This document shows, one piece after another, positions 16,949-25,803 of a stretch of 64,000 nt of DNA (positions within the stretch are counted from its first letter, which is position 1; the number at the start of each line of letters is the position of its first letter). The DNA is from Corynebacterium nuruki S6-4. Lineage in GTDB: Bacteria > Actinomycetota > Actinomycetes > Mycobacteriales > Mycobacteriaceae. The stretch covers positions 3,100,001-3,164,000 of the forward strand of contig NZ_CP042429.1 of the NCBI RefSeq assembly GCF_007970465.1, in the 5' to 3' direction. The notes under the pieces were generated by a model. It had not been told where the DNA came from. It worked only from the letters and a program-made list of their open reading frames with translations, and searched no databases. A program made the position numbers and the translations under genes.

Positions 16949-17803
16949 ATGACCACCGGCATCACGACCACCACCCCTACATCCACTCCACACGCGGCCG
17001 CGACCACCTCCATCGCCGCCGGAGGCCGGCGCGATGCACGGTCAGTGGACACCAGAGACATGTCCTCGATCGACAAGGCCGTGGCCGTCCTCCGGGCGTT
17101 CGGGGACGATGCGACCCCGGGCATCGGGGTGAGTGAAATCTCCCGGCGTACCGGCCTCAGTAAATCCACGGCGTTCCGGATTCTCGCGATCCTCGAACGC
17201 AACGCCATGGTTGAGCGGGTCGGTACCGCCTACCGCTTCGGCACCACGCTCCGGGAACTCGGGGCTCAGGGCTCCGGAGGGGACCACGACCGGCTGCGAA
17301 ATCTCCTCACCCCGTTCCTGACGGAACTGTTCACCGCAACCGGCATGACCGTTCAGCTGGCAGCGTTGGAGGGGACCCACATCGTGTACCTCAACAAGCT
17401 CGAGGGACGTGACCGCCTGCGGACCCCCAGCCGCATCGGCGGCCGGATGCCCAGTTACTGCACCGGCGCCGGCAAGGCACTCGTCGCCACCAATTCCAGT
17501 GAGCTCGAACTCACCGTCGCCGCGCCCCGGCGCCGGTGGACGGAGACGACGATCACTGACGAGGGACAGCTACGGGACGAGTTCGCGCAGATCCGACGTA
17601 CGGGCATCGCCTATGACCGGGGTGAGAGCCTGTCAGAGCTGAGCTGTGTCGCGGTTCCGGTCACCGACGGCCGTGGGCGCCCGGTCGCGGCCTTCTCAAT
17701 CTCGGGAAATACCGGGAACTTCCAGCCGCACCGTGTGGAGCACATTCTCCGGACTGTGGGAATGGCGGCGTCGAAGGCGATGGCGATGGCGACCGCCGGC
17801 TGA
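16949..17803 (+). CDS. IclR-family transcriptional regulator
   Basis: 284 residues: a Thr/Ala-rich N-terminal tail of about 30, a winged helix-turn-helix (DMSSIDKAVAVLRAF, ISRRTGLSKSTAFRILAILE) and a C-terminal IclR effector domain (GRMPSYCTGAGKALVA, YDRGESLSELSCVAVPV). IclR proteins often control aromatic catabolism and bind short inverted repeats, so it is the first candidate for the two 19-bp palindromes. ATG 16949 is preferred over GTG 16943 because AAAGGA is then about 8 nt upstream. Its last 143 bp overlap, antisense, the 3' extension of the FAD-oxidoreductase gene. Confidence 0.9.
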   Translation: MTTGITTTTPTSTPHAAATTSIAAGGRRDARSVDTRDMSSIDKAVAVLRAFGDDATPGIGVSEISRRTGLSKSTAFRILAILERNAMVERVGTAYRFGTTLRELGAQGSGGDHDRLRNLLTPFLTELFTATGMTVQLAALEGTHIVYLNKLEGRDRLRTPSRIGGRMPSYCTGAGKALVATNSSELELTVAAPRRRWTETTITDEGQLRDEFAQIRRTGIAYDRGESLSELSCVAVPVTDGRGRPVAAFSISGNTGNFQPHRVEHILRTVGMAASKAMAMATAG

Positions 17804-19346
17804 GAGACGTTCTCCGTGGTGCCGTGGTCCATCGGGCGATGCCCATGGTGTCACCGGCGGGGGCACTGCCGATCGCGAGGTGGTGACCCCGCAGTGCTCC
17901 CAGCGCCCGCACCGCCGCATTCATCCCGCACATGAAGTGCACGCCGCCGCCCGGTGCCGTCGAGGACGAGCACAGGTACACCCCCGGGATCCCGGTCGAG
18001 TACGGGTCCGGGCTGAACCGCGGCCGGGCGAGCAGCTGTACCAGGTCATTGGCTCCGCCGGAGATCTCCCCGCCGGCATTGTTGCGGTTGTGCGCCTCGA
18101 CCACCGTCGGCGGCGACGCCACATGGTCCACGATGTGTTCCCGGAATCCGGGGGCGGCGTCCTCGATCTGTGTGGTGACCAGCTCGAAGGTCTGCTGCGG
18201 CGTCCCGTCCCACCCGGCGGGGACATGGGCGTAGGCCCACAGCGGGTTGAGCCGCCTGCCGTCGACCACCGTCGACCGGGAGGGGTCGGCGAGATACTGC
18301 TGGCAGACCAGGGTGAACGGGCGGGACGGCAGGCGTCCGTCCCAGCAGTCCTGTTCAGCGGCGGTGATCTGCTCCGCGGTGCCGCCGAGATGGACCGTGC
18401 CGGCACGCCGGGCGTCCGGGGCGGTCCACGGCACGTCGCCGTCGAGGACGTAGTCCACTTTCGCCATCGCCGGCCCGCGCCGGAACCGGCGCCAGGCACG
18501 CCCCACCCGCTCCGGCAGGCGTGGGCCGAGAATGGACGCCGCGGTCTCGACGGAGGTGTCGAGGAGGACCACGTCGGCGTCCGCCACCTCACCGAGGTCG
18601 GTGACCGGGGTGTCGGTGAAGACCGATCCACGGAGGGATTCGAGGAGGCCCACGAGGGCGTCCGCGATGGCCTGCGAGCCGCCGACCGCGACCGGCCAAC
18701 CGTACCGGTGACCCGCCGCGGTGAGCAGCGCACCGGCGGCCGAGGACCCGGGGCGGGTCAGCGGGGTGAAGGCGTGGGCCGCGATGCCCGCGGTCAGGGC
18801 GCGGGCCTCCGCGGTACGGAACCGACGCCGGGACCATGTGGCCGGGAGCGCGGCGTTCACGCCGAATCCGGCGAACAGCAGCGGGCGGCGGGGGAGGTGG
18901 AGGACCGGCTGCAGGAACTCGGCGGCGATGTCGTCCGCGTGGCTGGCCGACGAGCCGACACGCGCGCGCCAGGCCCGGGCATCCCGGGCATCGCCGAAAC
19001 CGGCGGCTGTCCGGGAGACGTCGGTGTGCAGGGACGCCGTACGGCTGGCATCCAGGACATGCACCATGTCCACCTCAGCGGTGGCGAAGGCCAGACCGTG
19101 GTCGGCGAGCCGGTCGCCGTAGCGGTGGAAGAACGGGGAGGCCTGGGCGAGCGGGTGGGCGGCCGAGCACAGGTCGTGGACCACGCCGGGCACCATGAGT
19201 CCGGCACTGCGGGTGCCACCGCCGACCGTGTCCGCCGCCTCGACGACGGTGACGCGCAGGCCCGCCTCGGCGAGGACGACCGCAGCGGCGAGACCGTTGG
19301 GTCCGGAACCGACGACGGTGGCGGTGCGGGGTGGGCGGGGTGTCAT
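17661..19346 (-). CDS. FAD-dependent phytoene desaturase-like oxidoreductase with 3' extension over the IclR gene
   Basis: 561 residues. The N-terminal dinucleotide-binding motif VVGSGPNGLAAAVVLAEAGL and the near-C-terminal GIPGVYLCSSSTAPGGGVHFMCGMNAAVRAL match the phytoene dehydrogenase/NAD(P)-FAD oxidoreductase family, whose members normally end soon after that motif. Here the frame runs on for about 65 residues (Arg/Ser/Pro rich, RRSPSPSPSTPPF) that are simply the antisense of the IclR gene, so an original stop has probably been lost or displaced. Its ATG overlaps the stop of the TetR gene (ATGA), making a two-gene unit. Substrate unknown; no carotenoid synthesis genes are nearby. Confidence 0.8.
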   Translation of the reverse strand: MTPRPPRTATVVGSGPNGLAAAVVLAEAGLRVTVVEAADTVGGGTRSAGLMVPGVVHDLCSAAHPLAQASPFFHRYGDRLADHGLAFATAEVDMVHVLDASRTASLHTDVSRTAAGFGDARDARAWRARVGSSASHADDIAAEFLQPVLHLPRRPLLFAGFGVNAALPATWSRRRFRTAEARALTAGIAAHAFTPLTRPGSSAAGALLTAAGHRYGWPVAVGGSQAIADALVGLLESLRGSVFTDTPVTDLGEVADADVVLLDTSVETAASILGPRLPERVGRAWRRFRRGPAMAKVDYVLDGDVPWTAPDARRAGTVHLGGTAEQITAAEQDCWDGRLPSRPFTLVCQQYLADPSRSTVVDGRRLNPLWAYAHVPAGWDGTPQQTFELVTTQIEDAAPGFREHIVDHVASPPTVVEAHNRNNAGGEISGGANDLVQLLARPRFSPDPYSTGIPGVYLCSSSTAPGGGVHFMCGMNAAVRALGALRGHHLAIGSAPAGDTMGIARWTTAPRRTSLSRRSPSPSPSTPPFPQSGECAPHGAAGSSRYFPRLRRPRPGAHGRR

Positions 19347-19960
19347 CCGTTCCGGCGGAGACCGTCGTCGAGGATCGTGGCCCAGGTGTCGGTGACGGTG
19401 CGCCGGTGCTCGGCATTGTCGACGAGGACGGCACCGAGGCCGAGTCCGCGGGCAAGGTCGATGGTGGCACGCAGCAGCCGACGGGTGTGCTGGTCAGACA
19501 GGTCGGCATCCAGGGTGAGGGCCATGATCTGGTAGACCTCCCGGGCGTAGCGGGAGTCCGCCGCGATGATGAGGTCGCGGAGTTCGCCTTCGGGGCCGGC
19601 GGCCGCGGACCACACATGGAGTGCGGCACGGAAGGAATCGGTGCTGAAGGATTCGACGACAAGGGAGAGCACGTCGCGGACGGGCGTCCCGTCGATGTCG
19701 GTCCCGAGGTCGGCGACGGCGCTGCGCAACTGCCGGGTGGCGTCCGCATAGAACTTGGCGACAGTGGCCTCGATGAGGGTGTCGCGGGTGGGGAAGTGGT
19801 GTTGGGCGGCGCCCCGGGACACCCCTGCCTCGGCAGCGACCGCGCTCACGGAGGTTCCCTGGAGCCCTTCCCGGGTGAGGACGGTCAGTGCCGCGGCGAG
19901 CAGGGCCTGGTGGGTCTCCCGGCTGCGTTGCTGCCGGGGTTCGGTGGATGTCGACGGCAC
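19343..19960 (-). CDS. TetR-family transcriptional regulator
   Basis: 205 residues; the N-terminal HTH is REGLQGTSVSAVAAEAGVSRGAAQHHFPTRDTLIEATVAKF-like (three short helices at about 30-65), and the ligand domain is all-helical. GTG 19960 follows AAAAGGAGG. It is co-transcribed with the FAD oxidoreductase (ATGA overlap) and divergent from the leucine/isovalerate operon across 353 bp, so it could control either unit. M. tuberculosis also has a TetR gene (Rv2506) beside this operon, which makes control of accD1 onwards plausible. Confidence 0.88.
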   Translation of the reverse strand: MPSTSTEPRQQRSRETHQALLAAALTVLTREGLQGTSVSAVAAEAGVSRGAAQHHFPTRDTLIEATVAKFYADATRQLRSAVADLGTDIDGTPVRDVLSLVVESFSTDSFRAALHVWSAAAGPEGELRDLIIAADSRYAREVYQIMALTLDADLSDQHTRRLLRATIDLARGLGLGAVLVDNAEHRRTVTDTWATILDDGLRRNG

Positions 19961-20313
19961 GGCGACCTCCTTTTCACGTCACGGCTGATCGGATGCGGGT
20001 GTGACGGGAAGTGTATCGACGGTCGCGCGGGGCGTCCACCTGTGGTCGGAGGAATGGGGCGCTCTCCGGTGCCGACTGTGCTCCAGGAGTGGATATCGGC
20101 AGTGGTGACCTGTCTTGTGCGGTCGGCTGCCGGTTAGATACCCCCGTCGAGGGGTACAGGTTCCGGTGAGCCTGCAGGTCATCGTCTTGAACACCGGTCA
20201 GGGAAAAAACGATCACGGATGATTGCTTTCTAGTGTGACTCAGGACATATATGCTCGCTGGAAACGAACGCATCACTGACAAAACGAAACTGCACCAGAA
20301 GGGATACAGGACC
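19961..20313. other. 353-bp non-coding region between tetR and accD1
   Basis: No gene is visible. It holds the inverted repeat TACCCC-CGTCGA-GGGGTA (20139-20156, TACCCC and GGGGTA arms), an AT-rich patch with a candidate promoter at 20223-20253, and the probable untranslated leader of accD1. An ATG at 20251 is in frame with accD1 but overlaps the -10. Confidence 0.5.
20223..20253 (+). promoter_or_regulatory. Candidate promoter of the leucine/isovalerate operon
   Basis: TTGCTT (20223-20228) and TATATG (20248-20253) with a 19-bp spacer (or TGCTTT with 18 bp), in the most AT-rich stretch of the intergenic region. This would put the transcript start near 20260, upstream of GTG 20314. Confidence 0.45.
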
Positions 20314-21933
20314 GTGACTGCACCTGCCGTCGGCGCCACCGAAGCGCCCGACCCCACCGGCTTCCCCGCCCTCACCGCGGAACTCCGCGACCGGATCGCC
20401 CGGGCCCGCCGCGGGGGCGGGGACAGGGCCCGGGCCCGCCACCTCTCCCGCGGCAAGATGCTGCCCCGGGACCGGGTCAACGCCCTGCTCGACCCGGGCA
20501 GCCCCTTCCTCGAGGTCGCGCCCCTGGCCGCCGAGGACATGTACGACGGCCGCGTCCCCGGCGCCGGCATCATCGCCGGCATCGGCCTGGTGGCGGGCCG
20601 GCTGTGCCTCATCGCCGCCAACGACGCGACCGTCTCCGGCGGGACGTACTACCCGATGACCGTGAAGAAGCACCTGCGCGCCCAGGAGATCGCCGAGGCC
20701 AACCGGCTGCCCTGCATCTACCTGGTGGACTCGGGCGGGGCGATGCTGCTGCAGCAGGACGAGGTCTTCCCCGACCGTGACCACTTCGGCCGCATCTTCT
20801 ACAACCAGGCCCGGATGTCCGCCCGCGGGATCCCGCAGCTCTCCGCGGTCATGGGTTCCTGCACCGCCGGCGGCGCCTACGTCCCGGCGATCTCCGACGA
20901 GACCGTCATCGTCGACGGCCAGGGCACCATCTTCCTCGCCGGCCCGCCGCTGGTGAAGGCCGCCACCGGCGAGGACGTCACCGCCGAGGAGCTCGGCGGC
21001 GGCGCGATGCACTCCCGGATCTCCGGGGTCACCGACCACCTCGCCGCCGATGACGCGGACGCCCTGCAGCGCATCCGCGACATCGTCGCCACCCTGCCGG
21101 AGGACGCCCCGGGCGCCCCGGCCGCATCGGTCGACACCTTCACCGCCGCCGACCAGACCGACCTCTACGACATCGTCCCCACCGACCTGAAGACCCCCTA
21201 CGACGCCCGCGAGGTCATCGGGGTCATCGCGGACACCGGCTCGGTCCACGAGTTCAAGGCCGAGTACGACAACTCCGTCATCACCACCTTCGCCCGGATC
21301 GAGGGGCACCGGGTCGGCGTGATCGCCAACAACGGCGTGATCTTCGGCGACGGTGCGGTGAAGGCCGCCCACTTCATCGAACTGTGCGAGCAGCGCGGCA
21401 CACCACTGCTGTTCCTGCAGAACACCACCGGCTTCATGGTCGGCAAGGACTACGAGCAGGGCGGTATCGCCAAACACGGCGCGAAGATGGTCACCGCCGT
21501 CGCCACCGCGACCGTCCCCAAGCTCACCGTCATCACCGGCGGCGGCTTCGGCGCCGGCAACTACGCCATGTGCGGCCGCGCCTACTCACCCCGGTTCCTG
21601 TGGACCTGGCCGAACGCGAAGGTTTCGGTGATGGGCGGCCCGCAGGCGGCGATGACCCTGTCGACCGTCCGCGGGGCGAAAGTCACCCGCGAGGGAGGGG
21701 AGTGGACCGAGACCGACCGGGAGGACTTCGAGCGCCCAATCCGGGACCTGTTCGAGGAGAAGTCCAGCTGCTGGTACGGCACCGCCCGGCTGTGGGACGA
21801 CGGCGTGATCGACCCGGCGGACACCCGCCGCGTCCTCGCCATGGCCCTGGCGGTCTGTGCCCGCACCCCCCGCGACACCGACCGCGGCACCACCCCCGAC
21901 AACGGCGCCGGCTTCGGCGTCTTCCGGATGTAA
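20314..21933 (+). CDS. accD1: Acyl-CoA carboxylase beta subunit (methylcrotonyl-CoA carboxylase carboxyltransferase)
   Basis: Carboxyltransferase half of a biotin-dependent acyl-CoA carboxylase; with AccA1 it should convert 3-methylcrotonyl-CoA to 3-methylglutaconyl-CoA. About 539 residues from GTG 20314. Crotonase-fold motifs are [16 protein letters not shown], the second oxyanion region [22 protein letters not shown], and the typical C-terminus [11 protein letters not shown]. The longer start ATG 20251 overlaps the predicted -10 and adds an unconserved leader. Order accD1-accA1-fadE19-maoC-citE matches M. tuberculosis Rv2502c to Rv2498c, where AccD1/AccA1 is the leucine-pathway enzyme. Confidence 0.92.
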   Translation: MTAPAVGATEAPDPTGFPALTAELRDRIARARRGGGDRARARHLSRGKMLPRDRVNALLDPGSPFLEVAPLAAEDMYDGRVPGAGIIAGIGLVAGRLCLIAANDATVSGGTYYPMTVKKHLRAQEIAEANRLPCIYLVDSGGAMLLQQDEVFPDRDHFGRIFYNQARMSARGIPQLSAVMGSCTAGGAYVPAISDETVIVDGQGTIFLAGPPLVKAATGEDVTAEELGGGAMHSRISGVTDHLAADDADALQRIRDIVATLPEDAPGAPAASVDTFTAADQTDLYDIVPTDLKTPYDAREVIGVIADTGSVHEFKAEYDNSVITTFARIEGHRVGVIANNGVIFGDGAVKAAHFIELCEQRGTPLLFLQNTTGFMVGKDYEQGGIAKHGAKMVTAVATATVPKLTVITGGGFGAGNYAMCGRAYSPRFLWTWPNAKVSVMGGPQAAMTLSTVRGAKVTREGGEWTETDREDFERPIRDLFEEKSSCWYGTARLWDDGVIDPADTRRVLAMALAVCARTPRDTDRGTTPDNGAGFGVFRM

Positions 21934-21947
21934 GGAGAGGAGCACCA

Positions 21948-24056
21948 GTGAACGACACCACCGGGACCTTCGGTACCGTCCTCGTCGCCAACCGCGGCGA
22001 GATCGCGTGCCGGATCATCCGCACCGTCCAGGACATGGGCCTGCGCGCCGTCGCCGTCTACTCGGACGCCGACGCCGACGCCCCGCATGTCACACTCGCC
22101 GACACGGCCGTCCGCCTCGGCCCGGCCGCTGCCGCCGAGTCCTACCTGAACATCGACCGCGTCCTCGCCGCCGCCGCAGCGACCGGCGCGGGCGCGGTCC
22201 ACCCCGGCTACGGCTTCCTCTCGGAGAACGCGGCCTTCGCCCGTGCCTGTGGGGACGCCGGCATCGTCTTCATCGGCCCACCGGCCGACGCGATCGAGGG
22301 CATGGGAGACAAGATCACCGCCCGCGCCACCGTCGAGGCCCGCGACGTGCCCACCGTGCCGGGCATCTCCCGACCGGGACTCACCGACGCCGAACTCATC
22401 GCCGGGGTCACCGGCACCGACGGCGGGAGCGGAGTGGAGTTTCCCGTCCTCATCAAACCGTCGGCCGGTGGCGGCGGCAAGGGCATGCACGTCGTCGCGG
22501 ACCCGGCCGACCTGGCGGAGGCCCTGGTCACCGCCCGGCGCGAGGCGGCGTCCTCCTTCGGGGACGACACGCTGTTCATCGAGCACTTCGTGGACACCCC
22601 GCGCCACATCGAGGTGCAGGTCATGGCGGACGCCCACGGCAACGTCATCCACCTCGGCGAACGCGAGTGCTCGCTGCAGCGCCGCCACCAGAAGGTCATC
22701 GAGGAAGCGCCCTCGGCCCTGCTCGACGAGGCGACCCGCGCCCGTATCGGCGAGGCGGCCTGCGACGCCGCCCGGTCCTGCGGCTACCGCGGCGCCGGCA
22801 CCGTGGAGTTCATCGTCTCCGCGACCCGCCCCGACCTCTTCTTCTTCATGGAGATGAACACCCGCCTGCAGGTCGAGCACCCCGTCACCGAACTGGTCAC
22901 CGGCCTGGACCTGGTGGAACTGCAGATCCGTGTCGCGCGCGGCGAGGAACTCCCGCTCACCCAGGATGAGGTGACGCTCACCGGCCACGCCGTCGAAGCC
23001 CGCGTCTACGCCGAAGACCCGGCCGCCGGATTCCTGCCCACCGGCGGCACGGTCACCGCACTGCGCTGGCCGACCGGCCCGGGCATCCGGGTGGACACCG
23101 GCATCACCGCCGGCCAGGCCATCGGCTCGGACTACGATCCGATGCTCGCCAAGGTCATCGCGTACGGCACCGACCGGGCGCAGTCCCTCGACCGGCTGGA
23201 CGCCGCCCTGGCCACCACCCTGCTCACCGGACTCGGCACCGACGGCACCCCGGGAACCAACATCGACTTCTGCCGGTTCCTGCTCGCCGACCCCGACGTC
23301 CGCGCCGGGACGCTGGACACGGGCCTGCTCGACCGGATCGCCGGGGACTTCACCGGACCCGCCGTCCCCGGCGAAGCACTCGTCGTCGCCGCCCTGGCGC
23401 TGCGGGACCGGGCGGCGGCGTCCGCGACCGCCACCGGGCACCTCGGCTCCTGGGGCGCGGCCGACGGCTGGCGCGCCGGGGCGGAGCCGGCACCGTTCCG
23501 GGTCCGGGTCGCGGTGCCGGGCGCCGGCCCGACCGACCTCGCTCTCGCCGGAACCGACAGCCTGTCCCTCACCGCGACCCCCGTCGTGGCGTCCGACGGG
23601 GACGCCGCCTCCGCCGCCTCCCCGGCCACGGAGACCGCGGTCTCACTCCTGGCGACCGCCCCGGACGGTGCCGGCGGAACATCGTGGGGCCTCACCGCCG
23701 AGGGGCAGGGATCCCGCCGGTGGTCGACCATGCCCGTGCCGACCGCCACCGGGACCGACGCCGTCGCGGTCTCCGGACCGGCCGGCACCTGGACCGTCAC
23801 CCCGCTCGGCCTCGGGCAGGACGCCGCCGCGGCCGGCCCGGGGGAGGACGACATCCTCAGCCCCATGCCCGGCACCGTCGTCGCCGTCCGGGTCGCCGAC
23901 GGGGACACGGTCACCGCCGGCCAACCGCTCGTCGTCCTCGAGGCGATGAAGATGGAGCACTCCCTGACCGCCGCCCACGACGGGACGGTGCGGCTGAGCT
24001 GCACCGCCGGCGACAAGGTCGGCGCCGGCACCGTCCTCGCCACCGTCCCCGCCTGA
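21948..24056 (+). CDS. accA1: Acyl-CoA carboxylase alpha subunit (biotin carboxylase plus biotin carrier)
   Basis: 702 residues from GTG 21948, preceded by AAGGAGAGGAG 14 bp after the accD1 stop. The biotin carboxylase domain occupies about 1-450 ([25 protein letters not shown], the ATP loop [25 protein letters not shown]). A variable middle region follows, and then a biotinyl domain with EAMKMEH, where K668 is the expected biotinylated residue. It carboxylates biotin with bicarbonate and ATP for transfer by AccD1. Confidence 0.94.
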   Translation: MNDTTGTFGTVLVANRGEIACRIIRTVQDMGLRAVAVYSDADADAPHVTLADTAVRLGPAAAAESYLNIDRVLAAAAATGAGAVHPGYGFLSENAAFARACGDAGIVFIGPPADAIEGMGDKITARATVEARDVPTVPGISRPGLTDAELIAGVTGTDGGSGVEFPVLIKPSAGGGGKGMHVVADPADLAEALVTARREAASSFGDDTLFIEHFVDTPRHIEVQVMADAHGNVIHLGERECSLQRRHQKVIEEAPSALLDEATRARIGEAACDAARSCGYRGAGTVEFIVSATRPDLFFFMEMNTRLQVEHPVTELVTGLDLVELQIRVARGEELPLTQDEVTLTGHAVEARVYAEDPAAGFLPTGGTVTALRWPTGPGIRVDTGITAGQAIGSDYDPMLAKVIAYGTDRAQSLDRLDAALATTLLTGLGTDGTPGTNIDFCRFLLADPDVRAGTLDTGLLDRIAGDFTGPAVPGEALVVAALALRDRAAASATATGHLGSWGAADGWRAGAEPAPFRVRVAVPGAGPTDLALAGTDSLSLTATPVVASDGDAASAASPATETAVSLLATAPDGAGGTSWGLTAEGQGSRRWSTMPVPTATGTDAVAVSGPAGTWTVTPLGLGQDAAAAGPGEDDILSPMPGTVVAVRVADGDTVTAGQPLVVLEAMKMEHSLTAAHDGTVRLSCTAGDKVGAGTVLATVPA

Positions 24057-24109
24057 CTTCTACCGACATCACCTGACAGCAACAGACAGCACAGACAAGG
24101 AACCGCACC

Positions 24110-25306
24110 ATGACCACGTCCACTGCAGCAACCACCCGCCGCCACAACCCCGCCGACGACGGACTGAGCCCCGAACTCGTCGAACTGCGCCGCACCGTCG
24201 AGGAGTTCGCCAACGAGGTCGTCGACCCGAAGATGGCCGAGAACTACCGCAACCACACCTTCGACTACGACATCCAGGCACAGATGGGTGAACTCGGCCT
24301 GTTCGGCCTGCCGTTCTCCGAGGAGTACGGCGGCATGGGCGGCGACTACTTCGCCCTCGGCATCGCCCTGGAGGAACTGGCGCGTGTCGACCAGTCCGTC
24401 GCCATCACCCTCGAGGCCGGCTGCTCCCTCGGCGCCATGCCGGTCTACCGGTTCGGCACCGAGGACCAGAAGCAGCGCTACCTTCCCGACCTCACCGCCG
24501 GGAAAGCGCTCGCCGGATTCGGCCTCACCGAACCCGGCGCCGGCTCGGACGCCGGTGGGACGAAGACCACCGCGAAACTCGAGAACGACGAGTGGGTGCT
24601 CAACGGTGCCAAGCAGTTCATCACCAACTCCGGCACCGACATCACCTCGATCGTCACGACGACCGCGGTGACCGGCACCCGCGAGGACGGCCGCAAGGAG
24701 ATCTCCGCGATCATCGTGCCGACCGACACGCCCGGTTTCACCGCCGAGCCCGGCTACGACAAGGTCGGCTGGAACTGCTCGGACACCCACCCGTTGAGCT
24801 ACGACGACGTCCGCGTCCCGGAGGAGAACCTGCTGGGGAAGCGGGGGCGCGGTTTCGCCCAGTTCCTCTCCATCCTCGCCGAGGGCCGCATCGCCGTCGC
24901 CGCCCTGGCCACCGGAGCCGCCCAGGGCTGCGTGGACGAGGCGACGGAGTACGCGAAGCAGCGCACCTCCTTCGGCCGGCCGATCGCGGAATACCAGGGC
25001 GTGTCCTTCAAGATCGCCCGGATGCAGGCCCGCGCCTGGACCGCCCGGCAGGCCTGGCGGGCCGCGGCGCAGAAGATGCTCACCGGCGCGGACTTCGGCA
25101 CCGAGGCCGCCATCGCCAAGATGGTCGCCGGGGACGCCGCCATGGACAACGCCCGGGACGCCACCCAGGTCTTCGGCGGTGCCGGCTTCATGAACGAGAC
25201 CCGCGTCGCCCGCCACTACCGGGACTCGAAGATCCTCGAGATCGGCGAGGGCACCACCGAGGTGCAGCTCATGCTCATCGCCCGCTCCCTGGGACTGGAG
25301 GGATGA
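24110..25306 (+). CDS. fadE19: Acyl-CoA dehydrogenase, FadE19-type
   Basis: Flavoenzyme expected to oxidise isovaleryl-CoA (or a similar branched acyl-CoA) to the 2-enoyl-CoA. 398 residues; FGLTEPGAGSDAGG (138-150), QVFGGAGFMNE (353-363) and the catalytic-base position E380 in EIGEGTTEVQ. The Glu is at the canonical C-terminal position, unlike classical isovaleryl-CoA dehydrogenase, which uses a Glu in helix G; the equivalent here is a Gly/Glu shift (LAEGRI). That leaves the exact substrate open, but operon context favours leucine catabolism. Its TGA overlaps the MaoC ATG. Confidence 0.88.
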   Translation: MTTSTAATTRRHNPADDGLSPELVELRRTVEEFANEVVDPKMAENYRNHTFDYDIQAQMGELGLFGLPFSEEYGGMGGDYFALGIALEELARVDQSVAITLEAGCSLGAMPVYRFGTEDQKQRYLPDLTAGKALAGFGLTEPGAGSDAGGTKTTAKLENDEWVLNGAKQFITNSGTDITSIVTTTAVTGTREDGRKEISAIIVPTDTPGFTAEPGYDKVGWNCSDTHPLSYDDVRVPEENLLGKRGRGFAQFLSILAEGRIAVAALATGAAQGCVDEATEYAKQRTSFGRPIAEYQGVSFKIARMQARAWTARQAWRAAAQKMLTGADFGTEAAIAKMVAGDAAMDNARDATQVFGGAGFMNETRVARHYRDSKILEIGEGTTEVQLMLIARSLGLEG

Positions 25307-25803
25307 CCGTGACCGCACCGGAGAAGACCGTCGAACAGCGCGGCCTGTGGCTCGAAGAGTTCGAGGAAGGCACCACCTACCTCCACCGTCCCGGCCGCAC
25401 CGTCACCGAGGCGGACAACACCCTGTTCACCACCCAGACGATGAACACCCAGCCGCTGCACCTGGACGCCGCCTGGGCCGCGACCCAGCCCGGTTTCCGT
25501 GGCGAGCGCCTGGTGAACTCGATGTTCACCCTGTCCACCGTGGTCGGCCTGTCGGTCAACCAGCTCACCCTCGGCACCATCGTCGCGAACCTCGGCTTCA
25601 GCGAGATCACCTTCCCCGCCCCGATGTTCCACGGCGACACGCTCTACGCGGAGACGACGTGCCTGTCGAAGCGGGTCTCGAGGTCCCGGCCGAACCAGGG
25701 CATCGTCGAACTGCGCCACACCGGCCGCAACCAGGACGGCGAGATCGTGTGCACCGCCGTCCGCTCCACCCTGGTGCAGTGCCGGCCGAAGGAGGACGCA
25801 TGA
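25303..25803 (+). CDS. MaoC-like hydratase of the leucine operon (Rv2499c homologue)
   Basis: 166-residue hot-dog fold protein: TVTEADNTLFTTQTMNTQPLHLD is the MaoC hydratase-2 segment with Asp and His, followed by PMFHGDTLYAET. By synteny with Rv2499c, reported to hydrate itaconyl-CoA, it probably hydrates 3-methylglutaconyl-CoA to HMG-CoA. Start ATG 25303 overlaps the fadE19 stop (ATGA), and its own stop overlaps the next ATG at 25800, so the whole block is translationally coupled. The longer frame upstream lies inside fadE19 and is discarded. Confidence 0.85.
   Translation: MTVTAPEKTVEQRGLWLEEFEEGTTYLHRPGRTVTEADNTLFTTQTMNTQPLHLDAAWAATQPGFRGERLVNSMFTLSTVVGLSVNQLTLGTIVANLGFSEITFPAPMFHGDTLYAETTCLSKRVSRSRPNQGIVELRHTGRNQDGEIVCTAVRSTLVQCRPKEDA

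Noticed and set aside
17661..19346. Carotenoid biosynthesis locus
   Set aside because: The phytoene-desaturase-like protein stands alone with a TetR gene; no crtE, crtB or other carotenoid genes are nearby.
23132..25318. Minus-strand open frame of 728 codons opposite accA1 and fadE19
   Set aside because: Shadow frame crossing an intergenic boundary of a clearly co-directional operon.
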